35,365 bases of DNA. It comes from Planctomyces sp. GTDB lineage: Bacteria; Planctomycetota; Planctomycetia; Planctomycetales; Planctomycetaceae. Below, in pieces: positions 1-8,129 of the stretch. The first letter of the stretch is position 1, and each line of letters opens with the position of its first letter. The stretch is taken from contig SXKJ01000160.1 of the NCBI GenBank assembly GCA_005778115.1, positions 1 to 35,365 on the forward strand. Direction: 5' to 3'. Below the pieces are notes generated by a model. That model was given only the letters and a program-made list of their open reading frames with translations. It made no database searches and was not told the origin of the DNA. The position numbers and the translations under genes are program-made.

Positions 1-16
1 CGTTGGAGTCACCGGT

Positions 17-39
17 GGGCTGACGCCGCCCCGCTCGCC
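17..39 (+). repeat. Dispersed GC-rich repeat, family F, copy 1
   Basis: A 23-nt sequence beginning GGGCTGACGCCGCC and ending GCTCGCC. It recurs exactly, in reverse complement, at 34634-34656 beside the transposase end, and with one mismatch at 33983-34005 inside a kinase gene. Here it lies just upstream of the first gene. Seen directly; function unknown. Confidence 0.75.
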
Positions 40-66
40 AATTATTTCAAAACAGACGGGCAAAAC

Positions 67-1908
67 ATGACGAGCGACTCGAATGCAACAACGGCCAAAA
101 TCGAAGCGGCCGTACAAAGCGGACAGCTCTCGAAGGCAGCGGAAGAAAACCTGCGAACGTGGCTGACTCAGCCGCAGTATGAAGCGTATTGGCCGCGTCT
201 GCGGCAACTGATCGAAGCTGGTTCTTGGGGTGTGTTGCAGGACTCGTTTTGGGAGAGCATCCCGTTCGGCACGGCTGGCCGGCGCGGCCCGATGGGGGAT
301 CTCGGCACGGCGACGATCAACGAGCGGACGATTGCCGAGTCGGCCTGCGGAGTCGCGGCGCATGTTTTGAAAACGCTCGTGCCGCAGATGCGCCGAGCGG
401 TGATCGCTCACGACACCCGGAATCGGTCGCAAGAGTTTGCTCGCATCACGGCCAGCGTCTTCGCGGCTCACGGCATCAAGACGTATTTGTTCTTGTCACA
501 TCGAGCCAGTCCGGAGCTGTCATTTGCAGTGCGGCATCTGGGATGCGGCGTCGGGATCGTGATCAGCGCGTCGCACAATCCGCCAGCGGATAATGGTTTC
601 AAAGTTTTCGCGGCCAGCGGCGTACAAGTGTTGGATGTCGAAGCGAAACAACTCACGGCCAGCGTCGAGGCGGTTACGCACATCCCAACGTGCGATTTCT
701 TAGAGGCACTCAACGATGGTCGCATTGAAATGATCGGCGAGGAAGTCGATGCCGCGTTCATTCGAGCGGTTGTCGATTGCTCTCTGTCGCCGCGCCGCGA
801 CATCGTGGCGTTCTTCAGCCCGTGTCATGGCGTCGGCGAGACGTCGGTGTTCCGAGCCGCTCGCGAGGCGGGGTTCTCGAACGTGTCGATTCATCCGGCT
901 CAGCGATTACCGGACGGCAACTTTCCGTTCGCTCCCGATCGTTTCCCGAACCCCGAACGCAAGGTAGTGCTCGAAGCGTTGTACGCCCCGGCCAAGCAGA
1001 TCAACGCCGACCTGATCTTCGCGTCCGATCCGGATGCGGATCGCATCGGACTCGCGGCGCGGACGCCGGACGGCGGCTACTCGATCATCAACGGCAATCG
1101 CACGGGAATGCTGCTGACCGATTATGTGCTGAGTCGCATGAAAGCCTCCGAAAAGCTGACGCCGAAAACATTCGTCGCTAGCACGCTGGTCAGCTCGCCG
1201 ATGATCGAGCCGATTGCTCGCTCGTATGGCGTCCGTTGCATCCGCAATTTGATGACCGGCTTCAAGTACATCGGCGGCGCGATGGACGCCGAAGGGGCCG
1301 AACACTTCGCGTTCGGCTTCGAGGAGTCGATCGGGTTCCTCGCCGGAGCGTATGCTCGTGACAAAGACGCGACGATCGCCGGGCTGTATCTGCTAGAGTT
1401 GGCCGCTGAACTTAAGGCGTCGGGCAAGACGCTGCTCGGCCGACTGGATGAGCTGTTCGTCGAGCACGGCTACTTTTGCGACGGACAACTCGCGAAAACC
1501 TGCACCGGCGAATCGGGACGAGCACAAATCCAGAAGATCAGCGCGACGCTGCGATCGTCGCCGCCAACGACCATCGGTCCCGCGCGGCTGACTCTTGTCG
1601 AAGACTACAAGCAGCACGAGGTCCGTTCGCTCCCCGAAAATCGTGCGACCGGCTCGCTTGATGGGCCAACCGGCGATCTGCTGATTTTCGACGGCGTAGT
1701 CGAACAGCCGGGAGCCACGACGGGGGTGCGTTTCGCCGCTCGACCATCCGGTACCGAGCCGAAGATCAAGTTCTACATGTTCGCTCATCCGGCCGAGGGG
1801 AGCCGCGATCAACTTCCGCTCCCCGAATTGAAAAAGACTCGCGAAGCGGTTCTCATGTCCGTCCAGAACGCACTATCGCAATGGATCGACGCGACTGTTG
1901 CAACGTAG
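67..1908 (+). CDS. Phosphoglucomutase/phosphomannomutase (alpha-D-phosphohexomutase family)
   Basis: A 613-residue enzyme interconverting hexose 1- and 6-phosphates in the cytoplasm. The family landmarks appear in order. The GTAGRRG segment lies near residue 70. The active-site loop SASHNPP carries the phospho-acceptor Ser169. The metal loop DPDADR is at 321-326 (Asp321, Asp323, Asp325). The sugar-binding loop GFEESIGF has Glu419 and Ser421. The phosphate-binding loop RPSGTEPK starts at Arg559. The length fits the PgcA-like bacterial and eukaryotic PGM2-like group rather than the roughly 450-residue PMM/PGM group. The ATG at 67 has only a weak ribosome site. The inositol-phosphate synthase that follows 58 nt downstream uses glucose 6-phosphate, so a supply role is plausible (inference). 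Glucose versus mannose preference cannot be read from the sequence. Confidence 0.95.
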   Translation: MTSDSNATTAKIEAAVQSGQLSKAAEENLRTWLTQPQYEAYWPRLRQLIEAGSWGVLQDSFWESIPFGTAGRRGPMGDLGTATINERTIAESACGVAAHVLKTLVPQMRRAVIAHDTRNRSQEFARITASVFAAHGIKTYLFLSHRASPELSFAVRHLGCGVGIVISASHNPPADNGFKVFAASGVQVLDVEAKQLTASVEAVTHIPTCDFLEALNDGRIEMIGEEVDAAFIRAVVDCSLSPRRDIVAFFSPCHGVGETSVFRAAREAGFSNVSIHPAQRLPDGNFPFAPDRFPNPERKVVLEALYAPAKQINADLIFASDPDADRIGLAARTPDGGYSIINGNRTGMLLTDYVLSRMKASEKLTPKTFVASTLVSSPMIEPIARSYGVRCIRNLMTGFKYIGGAMDAEGAEHFAFGFEESIGFLAGAYARDKDATIAGLYLLELAAELKASGKTLLGRLDELFVEHGYFCDGQLAKTCTGESGRAQIQKISATLRSSPPTTIGPARLTLVEDYKQHEVRSLPENRATGSLDGPTGDLLIFDGVVEQPGATTGVRFAARPSGTEPKIKFYMFAHPAEGSRDQLPLPELKKTREAVLMSVQNALSQWIDATVAT

Positions 1909-1966
1909 CCGTCATGTCGATCTTTCCCGCCTGAATATCCCACCTCTCCTGTGATTGGTTGCTGTG

Positions 1967-3181
1967 ATGACTCAAGAGAAAATCGGACTGTGGTTGATTG
2001 GAGCTTGGGGCGGCGTGTCGACAACCGTCGCCGTCGGACTCGCTGGGTTGCAAGCCGGAGTGGCTCCCGAAACGGCGTTGGTCACTTCGCTGCCGAGATT
2101 CACCCGTCTGAACTTGGCCGACTGGTCGCAGTTTGTGATCGGCGGCCACGAAATCCGTGAGACAAGCTACGCCGCCGAAGCGGAAGTCCTGCGAGACAAG
2201 TCGCGTGTCTTCGACCGAGACTTGTTGAACGCGACCGTCTCTCGGCTGGCTGAGTGGGACAAGAACATCCGCCCCGGCTGCCTGATCAACGTCGGCCCGA
2301 CGATCGAAAAATTCGCTGGGCCAAAAACGCTCGCGACGAAGGGAGAAACTCCGCTCGCCGCAGTGAAACGGTTGCGAGCTGACATCGAGGAGTTCAAGAA
2401 GGCTAACAACCTCGGCCACGTCGTCGTCTTGTACTTGTCGTCCACCGAACCACCGCTCGCGACGGATGCCAGTTCGTGGAGCTGGGCTCAAATTTCCGCC
2501 GCACTGGCCAGCAACGCCGCGTCGCCAGTTCCGGCCAGTACGCTGTATGCCATCGCGGCGTTCGAGACCGGTTGCAGCTTCGTGAACTTCACACCGAGCG
2601 TCGGGTCGAATCTGCCAGCTCTCGAAGAATTCGCAATCAAGCAAAAATGCCTGCACGTCGGACGGGACGGCAAGACGGGTGAGACGCTGATGAAAGCAGT
2701 CCTCGCGCCGATGTTTGCCGCTCGCAATCTGAAAGTCATGAGCTGGGTCGGCCACAACATCTTCGGCAACATGGACGGCAAGGTGCTCGACGATCCGATC
2801 AACAAAGCCAACAAGGTGCGGTCGAAAGATCACTTGCTCACGGAAATCCTTGGCTACAAGCCGCAGACGCTGGTCAGCATCGAATACATCGAGTCGATGG
2901 GCGACTGGAAAACCGCCTGGGACCACATCCACTTCGAAGGCTTCCTTGGCACGAAGATGACTCTGCAATTCACTTGGCAAGGCTGCGACTCGCTGCTAGC
3001 CGCGCCACTGGCACTCGACCTCGTCCGCTTAACCGAGCGTGAGCAGCGTCGAGGCAAATCGGGCGTGATGAATCATCTCGCCGCGTTCTTCAAAAGCCCG
3101 ATGGGACCGCACGAACCTGAGTTCGCAAAGCAGTTCATCGCCCTCGAAAAATGGACCGACGAAGTGGCGGCCCAGCAATGA
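1967..3181 (+). CDS. Myo-inositol-1-phosphate synthase (inositol-3-phosphate synthase)
   Basis: About 404 residues; NAD-dependent cyclisation of D-glucose 6-phosphate to inositol 3-phosphate, the first step of inositol-lipid and inositol-solute synthesis. The N-terminal nucleotide-binding loop reads GAWGGVSTTV (about residues 11-20). Family segments NFTPS, GRDGKTGETLMK and VGHNIFGNMDGKVL follow. The catalytic-domain segment KSKDH-like (RSKDHLLTEILGY) and the C-terminal WQGCDSLLAAPLALDL segment are also present. I chose the ATG at 1967 over an in-frame TTG at 1955 because it puts the Rossmann strand at the usual distance from the N-terminus. The stop overlaps the next start (ATGA), which indicates translational coupling to the prenyltransferase. 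The size and the compact N-terminus resemble archaeal and bacterial forms rather than the longer eukaryotic enzyme. Confidence 0.93.
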   Translation: MTQEKIGLWLIGAWGGVSTTVAVGLAGLQAGVAPETALVTSLPRFTRLNLADWSQFVIGGHEIRETSYAAEAEVLRDKSRVFDRDLLNATVSRLAEWDKNIRPGCLINVGPTIEKFAGPKTLATKGETPLAAVKRLRADIEEFKKANNLGHVVVLYLSSTEPPLATDASSWSWAQISAALASNAASPVPASTLYAIAAFETGCSFVNFTPSVGSNLPALEEFAIKQKCLHVGRDGKTGETLMKAVLAPMFAARNLKVMSWVGHNIFGNMDGKVLDDPINKANKVRSKDHLLTEILGYKPQTLVSIEYIESMGDWKTAWDHIHFEGFLGTKMTLQFTWQGCDSLLAAPLALDLVRLTEREQRRGKSGVMNHLAAFFKSPMGPHEPEFAKQFIALEKWTDEVAAQQ

Positions 3182-4098
3182 GTCCTCGCGTTCTTGCCTA
3201 CCTACGATTGCTTCGCCTGCCGACGGTCTTCACCGCGCTGGCCGACATCTTCCTCGGTTTCCTGCTGACGCATCCGACGTTGATCAGCGACGACGGCCCG
3301 AATCCACTGCCGACGTTCCTGCTGCTGTGCGCAGCATCGGCCGGGTTGTATCTCTCGGGAATGGTCTTCAACGATTACTTTGACCGACTAATCGACGCTC
3401 AAGAGCGTCCGGATCGTCCGATTCCATCCGGGTTAGTTTCGCCGGTAGCTGCGTTTCGCCTTGGAATGGGATTGATGCTGATTGGTGGAGTCTCCGCAGC
3501 CTGTGTGGGGATGCCGAGTTTGCTTGTCGCCGCCATGCTTTGCGCGTTGATCATCGGATATGACGGCGGCTTAAAGAATTCACCGTTGGGACCACTCGTC
3601 ATGGGAAGTTGCCGAGTCGGTAACGTGCTGCTCGGTGCGAGCGCGGTTCCGTCCCTGTCCGCAATCTTTCAACAGCCACCGCTGCCGATTGCGTTGGGTC
3701 TGGGGACGTACATTGTCGGAGTCACGCTGTTTGCTCGGCAAGAAGCGACGGTCAGCCGACGCGGCGCGTTGTTGGGAGCGGCGACGGTCATCAACATTGG
3801 AGTCGTCGCGTTGGCGATGTTCGTCAACAAGTCTGAATCGGTGGTGCCAGAACATCGGCTGCCGGCGCTCGGGATACTGGCAATGATCCTGTTCACACTC
3901 GATCGCCGTTTGGCAGTAGCGATTACTCAGCCAAATCCACCCGTCGTGCAAATGGCGATCAAGGTATTGTTGTTGTCGCTGGTAATGCTCGACGCGACGT
4001 TGATCTATGCCTTCAACGGTGATGTGGAACTGGCGATGGGCACGGTTGCTCTACTGATTCCTGCGATCGGCCTCAGTCGGATGATCTCCATGACGTAA
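3178..4098 (+). CDS. UbiA-family membrane prenyltransferase
   Basis: 306 residues with about eight or nine hydrophobic segments; transfers a polyprenyl chain from its diphosphate to an acceptor in the membrane. The first Asp-rich motif is NDYFDRLID (Asn65, Asp66, Asp69, Asp73). The second region starts YDGGLKNSPLG at Tyr128 and runs into MGSCRVGNVLLG. This arrangement recalls the EboC-like subgroup of UbiA proteins, but the neighbours here do not include the other ebo genes, so I do not use that name. The start is the ATG at 3178 overlapping the stop of the inositol-phosphate synthase gene. An upstream in-frame ATG at 3151 lies inside that gene and is unlikely. The acceptor is unknown; a polar-headgroup or inositol-derived acceptor is suggested only by the coupling. 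Confidence 0.88.
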   Translation: MSPRVLAYLRLLRLPTVFTALADIFLGFLLTHPTLISDDGPNPLPTFLLLCAASAGLYLSGMVFNDYFDRLIDAQERPDRPIPSGLVSPVAAFRLGMGLMLIGGVSAACVGMPSLLVAAMLCALIIGYDGGLKNSPLGPLVMGSCRVGNVLLGASAVPSLSAIFQQPPLPIALGLGTYIVGVTLFARQEATVSRRGALLGAATVINIGVVALAMFVNKSESVVPEHRLPALGILAMILFTLDRRLAVAITQPNPPVVQMAIKVLLLSLVMLDATLIYAFNGDVELAMGTVALLIPAIGLSRMISMT

Positions 4099-4113
4099 GC
4101 TGGTGAAATGCAG

Positions 4114-4140
4114 ATTTGAGATTTCAAATTTGAGATTTGA
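4114..4140. repeat. AT-rich direct/inverted repeat between convergent genes
   Basis: TTTGAGATTT occurs twice (4115-4124 and 4129-4138) separated by CAAA, and the block is partly self-complementary (AAATTT/AAATCT strings). It lies between the 3' ends of the prenyltransferase and the small minus-strand gene. It may form a weak bidirectional terminator; no strong GC stem is present. Confidence 0.5.
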
Positions 4141-4151
4141 CTCTTTGAAAC

Positions 4152-4358
4152 TCAGCCTGGCTTGCCAACCGGCTTGAAACCCATGTCTCGGAATAGAGTT
4201 GACTCGATAGGAGAGGTCAACTTCACGGTGACGATCTCTTCCCAAGGGACAATTGCCGTGCGTGCCCCCATCGTATCGGGGCGGTCGCGTTCCAAGAGCA
4301 CCGCCGAATCGGAGACTTGAAAGTTGCTGAACGCGATCCCCTCATTCAGCGAAATCAC
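4152..4358 (-). CDS. Small conserved-looking protein of unknown function (68 aa)
   Basis: A 68-residue soluble protein without signal or membrane segment. I do not recognise a family. The composition is protein-like (a patterned strand-rich core such as AIVPWEEIVTVKL) and the third-position GC matches the neighbours. The start is uncertain. The only good codon after the upstream in-frame stop is GTG at 4358, and the ten codons before it (PKLGIVV-like) also read naturally, so an unusual start or an upstream frameshift is possible. It lies downstream of tRNA-Glu on the same strand, beyond that tRNA's terminator. Confidence 0.5.
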   Translation of the reverse strand: MISLNEGIAFSNFQVSDSAVLLERDRPDTMGARTAIVPWEEIVTVKLTSPIESTLFRDMGFKPVGKPG

Positions 4359-4480
4359 GACGATGCCGAGCTTGGGGATCGAATCGGGTCAGCGTTGAAA
4401 CAAATTCTTCCAGCAGAGGTTTTTTTCCATGGCGGACACTCCGTTGCGACGTTTAAGCCGATCCTTGGAAAGCGGAAATC

Positions 4481-4516
4481 CAAAAAGAAAACCCGGAGCA
4501 CCCAATGGCGTCCGGG
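4481..4516 (-). terminator. Rho-independent terminator after tRNA-Glu
   Basis: Read on the minus strand, CCCGGA and TCCGGG form the stem around a 13-nt loop and are followed directly by TTTTCTTTTT. It begins 14 nt after the tRNA 3' end. Confidence 0.7.
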
Positions 4517-4529
4517 CTTCCAACTTGAA

Positions 4530-4604
<75 letters not shown>

Positions 4605-4618
4605 GTAAAGCGGGGCAC

Positions 4619-4646
4619 ACTTTAGGGGCTCAACATTGACTGTCAA
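4619..4646 (-). promoter_or_regulatory. Sigma-70-type promoter of tRNA-Glu
   Basis: On the minus strand TTGACA (4646-4641) and TAAAGT (4624-4619) are separated by 16 nt and end 14 nt before the tRNA 5' end, the spacing expected for a tRNA leader. Confidence 0.7.
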
Positions 4647-4678
4647 GCCGCCGATTTCACACGCAATTGACGTTGAGA

Positions 4679-4882
4679 TTAGCCGTTGGTTTCATCGGCA
4701 CCGGCGGCACCAACTTCTTGAGCACGTTGGATTGCAGCCATCACCTCGCTGCGATGAATTGGAACATCGCGCGGCGCTTGAATGCCCAGGCGAACCTTGT
4801 CGCCTCGAACCTCGATCACGGTCACTATGATCTGATCGTTAATGACGACGCTTTCATTCCGTTTGCGTGACAGGACTAACAT
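4679..4882 (-). CDS. csrA: Carbon storage regulator CsrA, post-transcriptional RNA-binding regulator
   Basis: A 67-residue protein opening MLVLSRKRNESVVI and continuing with the conserved VRLGIQAPRDVPIHRSEV segment. The conserved arginine near position 44 and the N-terminal Arg6 used for RNA contact are both present. CsrA dimers bind GGA motifs in leaders and usually block translation. The frame stays open upstream, but the ATG at 4882 is certain from the family N-terminus and a GGAGAG ribosome site about ten bases upstream. The C-terminus has a short Ala/Gly-rich tail (EVGAAGADETNG), longer than the core needs. It lies upstream of tRNA-Glu on the same strand with no evident terminator between them. 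Confidence 0.95.
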   Translation of the reverse strand: MLVLSRKRNESVVINDQIIVTVIEVRGDKVRLGIQAPRDVPIHRSEVMAAIQRAQEVGAAGADETNG

Positions 4883-4894
4883 GGCGGTACACTC

Positions 4895-4952
4895 TCCGAG
4901 ACTCTGACTCCAAAACTCGCATATGCGGTGTCCCTTCGGACTGATCACTCCG
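4895..4952 (-). promoter_or_regulatory. GGA-rich csrA leader (possible autoregulation)
   Basis: The minus-strand leader carries four GGA triplets within about 58 nt (TCC on the plus strand at 4895, 4909, 4931 and 4949), one inside the ribosome site. An 18-bp imperfect palindrome, TCGGACTGATCACTCCGA, lies at 4935-4952. GGA motifs overlapping the ribosome site are the known CsrA target. Autorepression is an inference. Confidence 0.45.
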
Positions 4953-4997
4953 AAAATACGAAAAATAATTCGTGGAGGATTGAAAATGTTTGACGGG

Positions 4998-5025
4998 AGT
5001 CTAGGGGAGCAGTCCGCTTGGTCAA
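4998..5025 (-). promoter_or_regulatory. Candidate promoter for csrA
   Basis: On the minus strand TTGACC (5025-5020) and TAGACT (5003-4998) are separated by 16 nt, which would give a csrA leader of roughly 105-110 nt. The rest of 4883-5326 holds the divergent upstream region of the REC gene. A lone TTGACA at 5048 on the plus strand lacks a convincing -10, and I see no further gene there. Confidence 0.35.
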
Positions 5026-5326
5026 GCCGCCGGACTAGACTGTTCACTTGACATTCGCAACTCGACTCCTCCTGATCTGCAATGTTTGCCCCAATTTCTC
5101 AGCTATTTTCAATGAAGGGTCCAGCGACAGAGCTTGCCTAGGCTCAAAATGTCACGACCATTCGGTCGACTTGGACTTGAGTTTTGAAATGCGAATTCGG
5201 CCACGCGAATTGCGTATCTCCTTCGGGGATTGACTCGCTGACGTCTCCCAATCTCTGTAACGTTTCCAACGTGGGAGTGTCTCCAATTCGTTGGGAATCC
5301 TCGCTAGGGGCTCAGGAGATTGAACG

Positions 5327-5884
5327 ATGTTATTCAGCCATGTTGGCAGCGTATCGGCGGAAACATTGGCACATCACATCCTGCTGATCGAGGATGATGT
5401 TGCATCTGCGGATTCGCTCAAGGCGTTACTGGAACTGCATGGCTACCGAGTGCAGGTGGCGAAAGATGGCGGCCAGGCGCACTCAGCATTTCACATGCGG
5501 CGACCAGATTTTGTCATCACCGACTTGATCCTGCCGGGCGAGAATGGATTCGAATTAATTGATCGAATGAAGCGTTCGGACGAATCGGTTCCAGTTTTGG
5601 TTCTGTCAGCCATTTCCCTAGAGGATGCTCGCACTCTGACCGAACGGCTGGGTGCTGACGGGTATTTGACAAAACCGGCCCTCCCCGATGATTTGCTCGC
5701 AGAGATCAAAAAAATCGCTCAGCGAGTGTGGGAGCGGACTCATCATGGCGGACAGAAGGAAGAAAAACGGATTCGGTTCAACTGTCGCTGTGGGAAGAAA
5801 TTCAAAGTCAGTCCCGTGCATCGCGGACGCACGCTAACATGCCCCGACTGTGGCGAACCGCTGATTGTGCCTCGATACGAGTGA
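5327..5884 (+). CDS. Response-regulator receiver domain fused to a C-terminal zinc ribbon
   Basis: 185 residues. Residues 17-130 form a CheY-like receiver. The acidic pocket is IEDD, the phospho-acceptor is Asp66 in VITDLILPG, the switch Ser sits in LVLSA, and Lys116 is in LTKPA. After a charged linker, residues about 150-183 form a zinc ribbon with CxC at 153/155 and CPDCG at 172-176, ending VPRYE. There is no DNA-binding output domain. An AGGAG ribosome site precedes the ATG at 5327. The following FHA gene suggests a phosphorylation-signalling pair, but no histidine kinase is adjacent. Zinc-ribbon tails of this type are common in planctomycete signalling proteins; the output mode is unknown. 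Confidence 0.88.
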   Translation: MLFSHVGSVSAETLAHHILLIEDDVASADSLKALLELHGYRVQVAKDGGQAHSAFHMRRPDFVITDLILPGENGFELIDRMKRSDESVPVLVLSAISLEDARTLTERLGADGYLTKPALPDDLLAEIKKIAQRVWERTHHGGQKEEKRIRFNCRCGKKFKVSPVHRGRTLTCPDCGEPLIVPRYE

Positions 5885-5973
5885 CCCATGTCGGCAACAG
5901 AGTTGACGACATTGGCGAGTTGCTGTTGGTTTCGTGGTGCGCGGATCTTGGTAATGGCGTGAGCGGTTTTTCA

Positions 5974-6564
5974 ATGGCAGCGATCCTCATCATTCTTTCT
6001 GGAAAGCACCAAGGGAAACGCTTGACGCTGCCCGAGGGTGAGGCTGTCATCGGACGGGATGAGACTTGCCAAATTCGTCTGGCCACCAATGAGATCAGCC
6101 GCCAGCACTGCCGACTGATGTGCGTGGGGGACAAGGTCGTGGTCCACGACCTTGGCAGCCGGAATGGAACGCTGATCAACGATGTCGCGATTCAGGGCCA
6201 GGCGGAGTTGCAGCCGGGCGATACGCTGCGAGTTGGCCCTGTCGCATTCCAACTCGCGGGGAAGAAGCCGGCTGCGACCACGGCTCCCAAAAAATCCGCG
6301 TCCGACGACAGCATCATGGACTGGCTAGCGGATGAAGAGGACGAGAGCCAATCGGGCGACACAACCATCGTCAGACAGACTGCAGCTCCGGCGCGCCAGG
6401 TTGTGCCGACTCCGATGCCAGGGGACATTCCCACGCCGCTGCCGCCTCAGAAGAAATTCAAGACCGTTGGTGAAGAGGGCGAGGACATCATTCAGCGGCA
6501 TTACGAGTTGGTCCAAGCAGGCAAGTTGCCGAAACGGATCCCGGCCTTGAAGACAGACAAATAA
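5974..6564 (+). CDS. FHA-domain protein
   Basis: 196 residues. Residues 1-100 are a forkhead-associated domain that binds phosphothreonine peptides. VIGRDETCQIRL, EISRQHCRL and DLGSRNGTLIND supply the conserved GR, S-x-x-H and N-G elements. A low-complexity Pro/Ala/Asp linker follows, and a short helical C-terminus (EDIIQRHYELVQAGKLPKR) may be an interaction segment. The ATG at 5974 starts directly at the first FHA strand. A GTG at 5959 in the same frame is an alternative, and neither has a strong ribosome site. Several Ser/Thr kinases with FHA or WD40 modules lie elsewhere in the window, but no direct partner can be assigned. Confidence 0.88.
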   Translation: MAAILIILSGKHQGKRLTLPEGEAVIGRDETCQIRLATNEISRQHCRLMCVGDKVVVHDLGSRNGTLINDVAIQGQAELQPGDTLRVGPVAFQLAGKKPAATTAPKKSASDDSIMDWLADEEDESQSGDTTIVRQTAAPARQVVPTPMPGDIPTPLPPQKKFKTVGEEGEDIIQRHYELVQAGKLPKRIPALKTDK

Positions 6565-6582
6565 GGCGGAAGGCCACGGCAT

Positions 6583-7260
6583 ATGCGGATTATTGCAGGA
6601 CAATTTCGTCGACGAAAACTGTTGGCGAACCCCGGACTGACGACTCGGCCTATCACCGATTTCGTCAAAGAATCGCTATTCGAGCGACTCGGCGACTGGA
6701 TTGCGGGACAGCGAGTCGCGGACATTTTCTCCGGGACGGGGACGATCGGACTTGAGGCTCTCAGCCGTGGCGCGGCAAGCGTCGTGTTCCTCGAAAAAGA
6801 TCGGAAAGCGGTCGACCTGCTGAAGCACAATGTTGCGTCGCTCGGCGAGGAGGCTCAAGCGGCGTGCTTGTGCTGGCAGACGGACATCTTCCGTTGCTCG
6901 TTTCGGCCGAAAGGGAACTCGGCCAAGTTTGTGCCGTTCGATTGGATGTTCTTCGATCCGCCGTTCGCAATGATTGAAGAGCTGTCTCCCACGTCGGAGT
7001 TGTTTCGCGTCCTCAAACAGCTCGCCCGTGAGGATGTCAGTTCGCCGGACACGCGGTTGGTCTTGCGGACGCCGGAAGAAGCGAAATTCGTCATGCCCGA
7101 CGTCTGGGAGCTGGCACATCATTGGCCGTTCTCGCACATGGAGATCTTCATCTATCGGAAGGCCAAGCCACCCGAGCCGGAAACTCTCGAAGAACAACCG
7201 CCACCAGTCGCCGAGCCTCTCGACGAGACCCCTATCGCGACATCGGAGACCGACGTATGA
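6583..7260 (+). CDS. rsmD: 16S rRNA (guanine-966-N2)-methyltransferase RsmD
   Basis: 225 residues. The RsmD N-terminus MRIIAGQFRRRKL leads to TRPITDFVKESLFERL. SAM-binding motif I is DIFSGTGTIGLEALSRGA (about 46-63), and the catalytic N-methyltransferase motif is FDPPF (124-128). It methylates G966 of 16S rRNA in the 30S subunit. The C-terminus carries about 25 extra Pro/Glu-rich residues beyond the usual fold. A GGAAGG ribosome site precedes the ATG. The stop overlaps the next start (ATGA), so the dehydrogenase is likely co-translated. Confidence 0.93.
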   Translation: MRIIAGQFRRRKLLANPGLTTRPITDFVKESLFERLGDWIAGQRVADIFSGTGTIGLEALSRGAASVVFLEKDRKAVDLLKHNVASLGEEAQAACLCWQTDIFRCSFRPKGNSAKFVPFDWMFFDPPFAMIEELSPTSELFRVLKQLAREDVSSPDTRLVLRTPEEAKFVMPDVWELAHHWPFSHMEIFIYRKAKPPEPETLEEQPPPVAEPLDETPIATSETDV

Positions 7261-8039
7261 GCGTACTTGATCGATTTCGCCTGGATGGCCAGCGGCTCTT
7301 CATCACCGGCGGCAGTCGAGGACTCGGACGAGAGATGGCCCTGGCGATTGCTGACGTGGGCGCTGATGTGGTTCTGGTCGGCCGCGATCTCGACAGTTTG
7401 GAAAAGACGGCCGACGACATTCGACAGCTCGGCCGAACCGCGAATATGTTGGTCGCGGATGTCGGAGTGCCAAGCGAATGCGAACAGGTCTGCCAACAAG
7501 CCCTCGATCAATTCGGGCCATTTGACATTCTCATCAACAATGTTGGCGGTCGGCGGATTAACGTGCCGGTTGAGGATCAGACGCTCGCACAGTGGCAACA
7601 GATTCTCGACATCAACCTGACCAGCACATTCCTCTGCACGAAGCTGATCGGCGGGGGGATGGTCAAACGCGGAACCGGTGGCCGAGTCATCAACATCGCG
7701 TCGATCTCCGGCATGGTGGCGAATCGGGGGATCGGAGGCCGCAGCTACGAGACCTCGAAGGCGGCCATCATCCAGTTCACGCGAGCACTTGCGACCGACT
7801 GGGCTCCGCATCGGATCACGGTCAATTCGATTTGCCCTGGTGGATTCATGACCGAGCCGAATGTCCGCTGGGCGGCTCAAAACCCTGCGATCATCGAGAC
7901 GTTCAAGCAGCAAATCCCGGCGGGCGACTTCGGCCAACCGGAGGATCTAGGCCCGCTGGCGGTTTACCTCGCCAGCGACGCTGCCCGCTATGTGACCGGC
8001 GCGGCCATCGTCATTGACGGCGGCTACACGCTCTGGTGA
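7257..8039 (+). CDS. Short-chain dehydrogenase/reductase (SDR), classical type
   Basis: 260 residues, cytosolic NAD(P)-dependent oxidoreductase. The nucleotide loop TGGSRGLG lies at 17-24, the NNVGG segment near residue 96, and the catalytic Ser in NIASISG. Tyr164 and Lys168 form the YETSK motif, and the fold ends VTGAAIVIDGGYTLW. Overall it resembles the gluconate 5-dehydrogenase/3-oxoacyl-ACP reductase-like group; the substrate cannot be stated. The start overlaps the rsmD stop. Neighbours give no pathway clue. Confidence 0.9.
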   Translation: MSVLDRFRLDGQRLFITGGSRGLGREMALAIADVGADVVLVGRDLDSLEKTADDIRQLGRTANMLVADVGVPSECEQVCQQALDQFGPFDILINNVGGRRINVPVEDQTLAQWQQILDINLTSTFLCTKLIGGGMVKRGTGGRVINIASISGMVANRGIGGRSYETSKAAIIQFTRALATDWAPHRITVNSICPGGFMTEPNVRWAAQNPAIIETFKQQIPAGDFGQPEDLGPLAVYLASDAARYVTGAAIVIDGGYTLW

Positions 8040-8129
8040 GCGGTCGATTCGATTCGCTACCAACCACACGTTCGGCGACTATACTGCCGCCCGCTCTAAA
8101 CCCTCGTTTTCCGCACTGCGAAGACCATC

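Noticed and set aside
1853-2980. 375-codon open frame antisense to the inositol-phosphate synthase
   Set aside because: Arg/Asp-rich shadow typical of high-GC genes; no motif, and the sense gene is certain.
3178-4098. Naming the prenyltransferase eboC
   Set aside because: The motif resemblance is suggestive, but none of the other ebo genes (dehydroquinate-synthase-like, TIM-barrel, phosphatase) is in the window.
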